A program made the translations under genes and the position numbers. The notes under the pieces were generated by a model that saw only the letters and a program-made list of their open reading frames with translations, searched no databases and was not told where the DNA came from. From Nanobdellati archaeon (GTDB lineage Archaea > EX4484-52 > JAADEF01), in contig WAOB01000043.1 of assembly GCA_015521505.1 (NCBI GenBank), positions 1 to 12,103 on the forward strand: a DNA stretch of 12,103 nt. Direction: 5' to 3'. Positions 7,701 to 12,103 of the stretch are shown here, piece after piece (within the stretch, counting starts at the first letter, position 1; each line of letters starts with the position of its first letter).

Positions 7701-8859
7701 TTCAAACATGGCACCTTCATTCCTTGCATATACCACCCCAAGTACTTGTTTAGTTGGTTGCATTTCTTGTGTTACTTCTTTATTTAGTGGAGGTGTAGGG
7801 TATGGTGCATGTGTTAAAGAGAGTTATCTTGTTGGTTCTCCATCATGTGGAACATGTGTTCCTTTATTTGATGGGGCTTTTGTTTGTACCACCGCAGGAT
7901 CTTTATGGATAAACGATTTCTTGAAAGGTCAATTAGATAGAGCATCTAAGGATTATGAGAAATCCATGCTTGCTATACTTAAACTGCAATATCTCCTGAA
8001 TAATTTAGATATTGAAGTACAAGCAGGAGAGTATGGAACAACTTCGAGAGAATCATCATTTAGACAATTTAAAAAGGATGTTAAAGATATGGCGAATAAA
8101 TTAAAATATACTTCATATTATGCGAAGATCTTAAATGAAAACATAGGAAGTCCTTGGAAAGACCTTCTTAAGTGGTATTATACTGGTCTATGTGGTTATA
8201 TTTTAGGGAAGAGTATACTAAGTATTAAAGAAGTAGGTATTGGAGAGGCAGTTCTTTATGGATCTCTAATAGGTGCAGGAACTACTACTGCGATAGAATA
8301 TGTGTTCACTGGTAGGGTTGAAGGTGAAACAGCACTTAAAGGAGGTATTACTGGTGGTTTAGGTGGTGTAGCGGCTGCTTGGAATCCGGTACTTATGAAA
8401 GTGATTACAGGCTATGGTTTAGCATTTGTAGGTGCTAACTTCATAATTGGTTATCTAAGTGGAGGAGCAGAAAGAGAAAGAGCAGCCTTCATGTTAGGAT
8501 CAACTTTCTTAGCAGCAGGTATTGGTATGGCTATAGCAGGGGCGATACAACTTATGGAAATTGGTGTTAAGAAAGGATATGAGTGGTATTTAAGAAAGAA
8601 AGGCGTGTTGGCAGAGAATGAAGAACTTATAAGTGTAGATCCACCAAAAGAAATGGAGATAGTATATAGGACAAATAATAATTTTGAGGAGCCTAAAAGT
8701 GAGAGAGTTAAAGTAAAATATGAGATAAAAGGACCCACACAACCAGATGGTCATGTATCTGTGAAAAAAATTATCACCACAGATGGACGAGTATTTGAGT
8801 GGCAGTCTACTATAGGATATGTAGAAAGAGATAGGATTGATATATCTAAATTACCTTAA
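4792..8859 (+). CDS. Giant secreted protein with tandem cysteine-paired repeats and C-terminal membrane region
   Basis: This 1355-residue protein has no recognised family. Residues 1-38 form a Sec-type signal peptide (MKKG, hydrophobic core, likely cut after VYA). Residues about 62-660 hold four degenerate tandem units. Each has a cysteine pair 14-16 residues apart (110/124, 254/269, 411/425, 587/603), preceded by YxV/YEI-type strands. Three of the units are followed by a Y-x-DG strand end (YIDG, YSDG, YADG). Units 3 and 4 carry an extra early pair (350/360, 505/514). They look like Ig-type beta domains with conserved disulfides. Residues about 700-920 form another cysteine-containing globular region. 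A hydrophobic helix (about 955-969) precedes a seven-cysteine cluster (about 985-1035) and a charged helical stretch (1043-1103). Hydrophobic Gly/Ala-rich segments follow at about 1132-1173, 1178-1225 and 1231-1259. The last 96 residues lack cysteine and begin with a basic KKGYEWYLRKKG, so this tail probably faces the cytoplasm. The gap from the preceding gene is 35 bases, consistent with one operon. A role as a surface or contact protein is inferred. Confidence 0.8.
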   Translation: MKKGFLKTFSIAIVNYLIISLIIAFPYVLSKNISVVYAEGIGSDENEETYAERTEMSLKGESYPIYVISEKGFYYLENVEFSVEVRGVTGDVSSMSYEISIDGERYTSSCLISRRSIASTSFDCTIPLIKGVMSPDIYENSVIEGTVKLTYYIDGFKRIKYFDLSIPLQEPTFIELEYDMENFDSEDFILNFVGYNSADNERGFCMFKELNNPVSFKLNVTTNYPIASSYRVSVDDATFMVYGTEILADADYSCSVVEVYDEGIIEFECEVDSLNADSGWFLCSDESLSSGSFSELDGNLLVKVFSGEANYKEYEVSVDGYYYIEEVYDKLEYDMKIYGESPDTPISFDCYRYGEDNPYCIPLDEKGEYKPIDFNIFISGFDGSYEIIEYDVVMNIDNNYLGNPSLDLVLCDIEDRTDMNLLLSCEAYLPLIEYEGLDTVSISVLLRYSDGEEEYSEMLSKEGVVDINVRDDAVPYFMFIEYPNIKEEGNPEIVVSTSGEEYLGCLIDPYNNICYFGEISDDILRSVFGSSFENEEFKYPFELSIKGYVFSNILDVVSEEDGLFNIEVEVSSIEERVFNYVITKNDCEIDEHPNFKGIYMISCSIDLSTREPFKSGIPYDPRDPPQVSYFVAYADGNKRGEIIFSEMRDVEIEKDIIDIVGNMDVSIVDRIYNKEYMSLILSLSPSDVLDESTMVEGDIVYAYGVPSKTLPVNDVQNLYTSLGFKGVPVCKLPVRLTRIFAEGVGCDPQDYQCLFNERDKFFNPQEKPECIFRQGIALVIKIDGIYNKSSYAPKTLYYAFREDKVYSMDATPRRCYDIQRYSEFLSSLEENKTFPLPLCEDYYGPTSESSKCDLYDYGEEGSYIMMCELPELGITMDWEDIPLYGMYYYSAEDPLIVTLSSDDNGYLRNGTDIYTFDYIVENTYGTITFALNTYNQYKDAVQRVIEEINRIYNRLMIVVGIITILDVTFGSNMAPSFLAYTTPSTCLVGCISCVTSLFSGGVGYGACVKESYLVGSPSCGTCVPLFDGAFVCTTAGSLWINDFLKGQLDRASKDYEKSMLAILKLQYLLNNLDIEVQAGEYGTTSRESSFRQFKKDVKDMANKLKYTSYYAKILNENIGSPWKDLLKWYYTGLCGYILGKSILSIKEVGIGEAVLYGSLIGAGTTTAIEYVFTGRVEGETALKGGITGGLGGVAAAWNPVLMKVITGYGLAFVGANFIIGYLSGGAERERAAFMLGSTFLAAGIGMAIAGAIQLMEIGVKKGYEWYLRKKGVLAENEELISVDPPKEMEIVYRTNNNFEEPKSERVKVKYEIKGPTQPDGHVSVKKIITTDGRVFEWQSTIGYVERDRIDISKLP

Positions 8860-8870
8860 AGTTTGCATCA

Positions 8871-8888
8871 TTATTTTTCTTTTTTAAA
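8871..8888 (+). terminator. T-rich tract, likely transcription terminator
   Basis: TTATTTTTCTTTTTTAAA follows the stop at 8859 by 11 bases. Archaeal RNA polymerase terminates at oligo-T runs without needing a hairpin, and none is seen here. The final bases overlap the proposed TATA box of the next gene. Confidence 0.45.
8881..8888 (+). promoter_or_regulatory. TATA-like box for the oxidoreductase-like gene
   Basis: TTTTTAAA is centred about 27 bases upstream of the ATG at 8913, which would give a leaderless transcript. There is no Shine-Dalgarno before that ATG, in agreement. The upstream bases are T-rich rather than the expected purine-rich BRE, so the call is moderate. Confidence 0.4.
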
Positions 8889-8912
8889 TCTTTCCTTGTC
8901 TTATAATTTTTT

Positions 8913-10247
8913 ATGACCTCAAAACAATACGATATTATTTTCATATCAACAGGAGCATGTTTTAATGAGTTTTTGAGTTTGGTTAAGAACATTCCTTCTT
9001 TAAAAGAGAAAAAGATTCTTGTGGTGGAGGATTTTTCTATTGGCGGGAATTGCTTGAATTACAACTGCTTACCAGTGCAATATCTTTATGAAGGAGCAAA
9101 ACTCATGAGGGGTATAAAGCAAGGTTATTATTATGGTGTTGTTTTTGATGTTGTTAGGTTTGATTATCCTATGCTTAGATCTCAACTTTTATATTACATT
9201 GAAGAGCTTAAAGAAAAGATGTTAAATAAAGCAAAATCTTTGGGCATAGAGGTAGTTTATGGAAAACCTAAAGTATATGAAAATTACATAGAGATTAATG
9301 GAGAAAAAATTTATTCTGATAATATTATTGTGGCACACAATACTTCTTATTGTTTTTCTCATGATGTTTTAAAAGTAGATAATCATACTTGCTTTTTAGC
9401 ACAAAGATTTTTAGATTATAAGGGAGATATTAAAAGAGTTGCTGTTTATGGTGATAACTCTTTTTCCTATACTTTAGCAACAATACTTGCAAACCTATCT
9501 AATGTTGAAGTGTTTTATATAATAGAAGGAGAATTTTTAGAGGATGTATCTATAAGTAATGAACTAAAAAACTCCTTAAAGCAGAGGTTGATTGAGGAGA
9601 GCAAAATAAATATAATAGAAAAATCTAAAGTGAAGGAGTATTGGCATAAAAACAACAAAGCATTTATAGAGATAGAGGATTACGGATTAATAGATTATGT
9701 TGATGTGGTTTTTGTTGAAGGAGAAAGATGCTCAAACATAAGAGATATAGTTTCTTTTGACATATCTGCTACAAAAGAAGGTTTAGTAGAGATAGTCAAA
9801 CACAATAATGTTTATTTCTGTGGAGATATTTTAAGAGATATTTCAGGAACAGAAAAAGAGTTTTGGATAATGGATGAGATAGTTAAAGACATCATCAAAG
9901 GAGAGGGAGATTTTGAGATATACAAGAAGAAGGTTAATTTTGTGAGAGGTTTTCCAGGTATAGTGTATAATAAATACAAGGTAGAAGAGAATAACAAAAA
10001 AATAATTATAAAGGCAGAAGAGTATCCTCTCTATAAGATTTTTGGTTTAAACCCTATAGATACTATCGTAATTTATGTTGATGCTAAAAACATCATAAAA
10101 GGTTATGAGATTGTTTCTCATAATGCAGAGATATTTGCTAACTATTTAAACGTTTTCATAAACCATCAGATACCTTTTGATAAAGAAATTATATTCAATC
10201 CTCATTATTTAATGCTTTTGAGGAAATCAGAAATTAGAAACATTTAA
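8913..10247 (+). CDS. Degenerate class I pyridine nucleotide-disulfide oxidoreductase
   Basis: This 444-residue protein has the length and domain order of the dihydrolipoamide dehydrogenase/glutathione reductase/mercuric reductase family. An N-terminal FAD-type region (1-150) contains GGNCLNYNCLPVQYL at 44-58, matching the family motif GGTCxNxGCIPSK and keeping the redox cysteines C47 and C52. A central NAD(P)-type region starts at about residue 174, and a VYFCGD segment at about 303-308 matches the conserved GD of the second FAD motif. A C-terminal interface-type domain (about 345-444) ends with NPHYL where enzymes have the HPT catalytic motif. The oddities are strong. The first GxGxxG is STGACF (11-16), keeping one glycine of three, and the second is GDNSFS, also keeping one. 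The lysine after the second cysteine is replaced (VQ for SK). It may be a redox protein with altered cofactor binding or a non-catalytic relative. There is no signal peptide, so it is cytosolic. It is probably leaderless, and stands 53 bases after the giant secreted protein. Confidence 0.75.
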   Translation: MTSKQYDIIFISTGACFNEFLSLVKNIPSLKEKKILVVEDFSIGGNCLNYNCLPVQYLYEGAKLMRGIKQGYYYGVVFDVVRFDYPMLRSQLLYYIEELKEKMLNKAKSLGIEVVYGKPKVYENYIEINGEKIYSDNIIVAHNTSYCFSHDVLKVDNHTCFLAQRFLDYKGDIKRVAVYGDNSFSYTLATILANLSNVEVFYIIEGEFLEDVSISNELKNSLKQRLIEESKINIIEKSKVKEYWHKNNKAFIEIEDYGLIDYVDVVFVEGERCSNIRDIVSFDISATKEGLVEIVKHNNVYFCGDILRDISGTEKEFWIMDEIVKDIIKGEGDFEIYKKKVNFVRGFPGIVYNKYKVEENNKKIIIKAEEYPLYKIFGLNPIDTIVIYVDAKNIIKGYEIVSHNAEIFANYLNVFINHQIPFDKEIIFNPHYLMLLRKSEIRNI

Positions 10248-10250
10248 ATA
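10237..10250 (+). promoter_or_regulatory. BRE/TATA promoter overlapping the preceding stop codon
   Basis: A GAAAC BRE-like segment (10237-10241) precedes TTTAAATA (10243-10250). The TAA stop of the oxidoreductase-like gene (10245-10247) is inside the box. Transcription would start near 10270-10272, right at the ribosome binding site, so the Yip1-like gene can be transcribed on its own. Confidence 0.55.
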
Positions 10251-10271
10251 ATTTAACTTCCTATATAGTTT

Positions 10272-10279
10272 GAGGTGGT
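10272..10279 (+). promoter_or_regulatory. Ribosome binding site GAGGTGGT
   Basis: GAGGTGGT ends five bases before the ATG at 10285. The frame can be extended to a TTG at 10270, but that start would contain the site and have nothing upstream, so 10285 is chosen. Confidence 0.7.
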
Positions 10280-10284
10280 TCTGC

Positions 10285-10863
10285 ATGGGCCATAAGATTC
10301 TATGGGATCCAGCAAGATTCATAGATGAAAGATCAAAAAAAGATTTTGCAAGAGATGGTTATTGGTTTAGTTTGTGGAGTAGTATAATTTTTGGTTTAAC
10401 CTTTGTTTTAGTAAGTATGGTATTATCAAGAGCAAGTGCTTACTTTGAAGGTGGTTTAAGAGAATATATTTTAAGTTTTGCTATAGTTTTTGCTATATCT
10501 TATGTTGCTCAAGCAATATTGGGCTATTTAACAAAGGAAGTAGTGGGTTTACTTAAAAAAGAGATTTCATTTACAAAAGCATTCGCGAGTGTTTCTTATT
10601 CTTTCTTTCTTATAAGTGTTGCTTTTGCTTTGACCTCAATATTTGGAATTTTTCCAGGGATAAATCTAATTGCACCTTTATTAGGAATTGTGTTTTTAGT
10701 TAGATCTTATGGAATATACATCAGATTTTTACATGAATACGCAGGATTAAGCATAATTGAGGCTTATATTGCAAGTGTTGTTCTATTTACAACAATAGGT
10801 ATAGGTTTTGTGATGGGATATAATTTAGTGGGTTTGTTGAATTTAGGAATTAGTGTAGGATAA
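10285..10863 (+). CDS. Yip1-like five-helix integral membrane protein
   Basis: This 192-residue protein has a short cytoplasmic-looking N-terminus, WDPARFIDERSKKDF, then five hydrophobic segments at about residues 27-47, 61-84, 99-122, 127-145 and 159-185. The PxxF(F/I) motif before the first helix, the five-helix count and the loop between the fourth and fifth helices (RSYGIYIRFLHEYAGLS, positions 140-156) match the Yip1 domain family. In that family this loop typically reads as a tyrosine-rich turn before 'GLS'. Prokaryotic members are membrane proteins of undefined role, so no reaction can be assigned. It has its own promoter and ribosome binding site and ends four bases before the converging DUF429 gene. 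An alternative is an unrelated small multispanning protein; membrane location is secure, the family call moderate. Confidence 0.75.
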   Translation: MGHKILWDPARFIDERSKKDFARDGYWFSLWSSIIFGLTFVLVSMVLSRASAYFEGGLREYILSFAIVFAISYVAQAILGYLTKEVVGLLKKEISFTKAFASVSYSFFLISVAFALTSIFGIFPGINLIAPLLGIVFLVRSYGIYIRFLHEYAGLSIIEAYIASVVLFTTIGIGFVMGYNLVGLLNLGISVG

Positions 10864-10878
10864 TTATTTACACTAATT
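10848..10878. terminator. Inverted repeat at convergent gene ends, probable bidirectional terminator
   Basis: AATTAGTGTA (10848-10857) and TACACTAATT (10869-10878) are perfect reverse complements separated by 11 bases. The stop codons of both converging genes (10861-10863 on +, 10868-10870 on -) fall in the loop or at its edge. The arms therefore encode the last residues of both proteins. A G-T pair at 10847/10879 could extend the RNA stem by one. Each transcript could form the same hairpin. No long T run follows on the + side, so processing or 3' end protection is an alternative to termination. Confidence 0.5.
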
Positions 10879-11389
10879 TAGGTAGTATAATAGTACCTTC
10901 CTTTTTATCACCTAACTCGATATATTTTCCTTCAAGATAATGATATGAAGTTAAACAACATGCAAATGCATCTATTTCATCCTTGGTTAGTTTTCTATTG
11001 AATATCCTTTCTGCATATTCTTTCGTTATTTTTAATTCTGATAACGATGCTGTTGCAAAAACCTCTATGACTTTACCATGTTTGGTTATTTTAGGTAGAA
11101 GTTTTCTTGCTCTTTCGTAAAGCAATCTCATAGAAGGAATATTTAGATTTAAAGGTCTATATCCCATATTAATTAATTCTTTTTCACATTCTCTAAATGC
11201 TCTGTTTAAAGGTAAAGATAAAGGCGCATCTATAGATATTACTTTTGGTTTGAATATGTCTAATATGGAGAGAATGTTATTATCGCTATATGCCGTTTTC
11301 ATAACAAACCCCTTATCTTTTGTAGAATACAAACATATTGGAGATGGATTAGATTCTTTACCTGACAGATCAATTCCTGCTAACCACAT
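10868..11389 (-). CDS. DUF429 family predicted nuclease (RNase H-like fold)
   Basis: This 173-residue protein matches the DUF429 family of predicted RNase H-fold nucleases. GIDLSGKE (residues 5-12) carries the first acidic residue D7 at the end of strand one. VISIDAPLSLP (50-60) has the second, D54, and the family's DAPL signature. RAFRECE (63-69) follows the usual R-x-C-E pattern. EVFATAS (109-115) corresponds to the EVxPxxS element. KDEIDAFACCLTSY (136-149) matches the C-terminal acidic helix with D140. The full set of expected acidic residues is present, so the protein is probably intact. Substrate and role are not established for the family. The start ATG lies inside the 3' end of hisS, a 20-base overlap, with GAGGTG seven bases upstream. 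The two are therefore likely co-transcribed and translationally linked. Confidence 0.85.
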   Translation of the reverse strand: MWLAGIDLSGKESNPSPICLYSTKDKGFVMKTAYSDNNILSILDIFKPKVISIDAPLSLPLNRAFRECEKELINMGYRPLNLNIPSMRLLYERARKLLPKITKHGKVIEVFATASLSELKITKEYAERIFNRKLTKDEIDAFACCLTSYHYLEGKYIELGDKKEGTIILPKLV

Positions 11390-12103
11390 CTTTTAACACC
11401 TCTAATTCAGAAACCTTTATTTTCTTTTCCTCTCCACTTTCTAAATTTCTATAAGTAATCTCTCCTTTGCTCAAATCCTTTTCTCCTACTATAAGGAGGT
11501 GTTTTATCTTTAATTTATCTGCATGTTTTATCTGATTTGTTAAGTTTTTGCTGTCATAAGTTAAGTATGTTTTTAAATTAAGTTCTTTTAGTTTTTCTCT
11601 CATTTCTATGCCTTTTTTCAACATGTTTTTATTAGTATATGCTATGTAGATAAGATCTTTTTCTTCTTCTGATTCCTTAGAAAGATAATCAATTATCCTA
11701 TCTACTCCAAAAGAAAACCCTACTGAAGGAAGGTGCTGATGTATTATTTTATCAAAAACATTGTCGTATCTTCCACCACTTGCGATACTACCTAATAAAG
11801 GAGCATCGACTATAAATGTTTCAAAGACATTACTAGTATAATAACCCAACCCTCTCACGATTTTCATTGAATAATAATAGTTTTTGACATTCATTTCTTT
11901 TAAACTTTTATTAAATTCCTCTATTTCTTCATCCTCTAATTTGAAAGCGTCTAAATATTGATTTAAATTGCTAAATTCATTTTTTATATTTTCGTAGATA
12001 TTGTCTTCTATTTTTATTTCTGATATCTGTTTTAGATCTTCCATGAATGTCTCATAACTTATTTTATCTATCTTATCTATTATTCTTAAACCCTTTTCAA
12101 TAT
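11370..12103 (-). CDS. hisS: Histidyl-tRNA synthetase, C-terminal part (N-terminus beyond the window)
   Basis: The frame is open to the right edge; about 243 codons are visible of an enzyme usually 400-430 residues long. The enzyme charges tRNA-His with histidine in the cytoplasm. Visible class II motifs include the histidine-specific RGLGYYTSNVFE (about 11817-11860), SIASGGRYDN (about 11761-11792) and motif 3, PSVGFSFGVDRI (about 11696-11731) with its arginine. The Rossmann-like anticodon-binding domain follows, from DLIYIAYTNKN to the end, including NQIKHADKLK and LLIVGEKDL. RGLGYYT has glycine where many enzymes have aspartate, a tolerated variation in my recollection. An internal ATG at 12044 is not a real start, since upstream codons (RIIDKIDKISYETF) continue the family's IDKLDKI region. 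The end overlaps the DUF429 gene by 20 bases. Missing motifs 1 and 2 lie outside the window. Confidence 0.93.
   Translation of the reverse strand, partial: IEKGLRIIDKIDKISYETFMEDLKQISEIKIEDNIYENIKNEFSNLNQYLDAFKLEDEEIEEFNKSLKEMNVKNYYYSMKIVRGLGYYTSNVFETFIVDAPLLGSIASGGRYDNVFDKIIHQHLPSVGFSFGVDRIIDYLSKESEEEKDLIYIAYTNKNMLKKGIEMREKLKELNLKTYLTYDSKNLTNQIKHADKLKIKHLLIVGEKDLSKGEITYRNLESGEEKKIKVSELEVLKDVVSRN
11395..11402 (-). promoter_or_regulatory. Ribosome binding site GAGGTGTT inside hisS
   Basis: Read on the minus strand, GAGGTGTT then AAAAG precedes the ATG of the DUF429 gene. It lies within the last codons of hisS and confirms the overlapping start at 11389. Confidence 0.6.

Noticed and set aside
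1903..9997. Seven antisense open frames of 60-104 codons (near 1903-2106, 3283-3591, 3979-4293, 5244-5426, 6675-6887, 8451-8738, 9812-9997)
   Set aside because: All lie opposite well-supported genes, have low-complexity Ser/Ile/Phe-rich translations typical of antisense reading, and lack ribosome sites.
8913..10247. Standard dihydrolipoamide dehydrogenase or mercuric reductase
   Set aside because: Both nucleotide-binding glycine motifs and the HPT region depart from active enzymes, so a specific enzyme name would overstate the evidence.
10270..10284. TTG at 10270 as the start of the Yip1-like gene
   Set aside because: It would place the ribosome binding site inside the gene; the ATG at 10285 is well spaced.
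1..12103. tRNA genes, CRISPR arrays, insertion sequences or attachment sites
   Set aside because: No cloverleaf-like sequence, regularly spaced repeats, transposase or flanking direct repeats were seen.

Overview
The window looks like a compact, AT-rich archaeal chromosome segment. The archaeal assignment rests on four things: BRE/TATA-type promoters (clearest at 1403-1417 and 10237-10250), Shine-Dalgarno sites of the form (G)AGGTG(GT), two genes that look leaderless, and N-termini resembling archaeal class III (type IV pilin-like) signal peptides. Small spacings, overlapping genes and very large, cysteine-rich secreted proteins without recognisable classical domains suggest a DPANN lineage (Nanoarchaeota/Woesearchaeota-like). 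The lineage is inference; no rRNA or other phylogenetic marker is complete here.

Region 1 (72-8859, + strand) holds four genes whose products all appear to be exported or membrane-anchored. They are a 437-residue anchored protein with a twin CX3C cysteine motif (72-1385), a 208-residue pilin-like protein (1474-2100), an 862-residue protein with a pilin-like N-terminus and a carboxypeptidase-regulatory-like beta domain (2168-4756), and a 1355-residue protein (4792-8859). The last has a signal peptide, four degenerate tandem cysteine-paired beta-type repeats, a second cysteine cluster and a hydrophobic Gly/Ala-rich C-terminal membrane region. The last three genes have matching ribosome binding sites and short gaps and probably form one transcription unit behind the promoter at 1403-1417. 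Together they look like a disulfide-stabilised surface structure with no function I can name. This is the best candidate for an undescribed system.

Region 2 (8913-10863, + strand) holds a protein with the fold of the class I pyridine nucleotide-disulfide oxidoreductases. It keeps the CX4C redox disulfide but has lost most of both dinucleotide-binding glycine motifs. A five-helix Yip1-like membrane protein follows from its own promoter.

Region 3 (10868-12103, - strand) holds a DUF429-type predicted nuclease whose start overlaps the end of hisS (histidyl-tRNA synthetase); hisS runs off the right edge. The convergent junction at 10863/10868 carries a perfect 10-bp inverted repeat enclosing both stop codons, probably a shared bidirectional terminator.

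No stretch over 300 bases lacks a gene. I saw no tRNA, rRNA, CRISPR array or insertion sequence.
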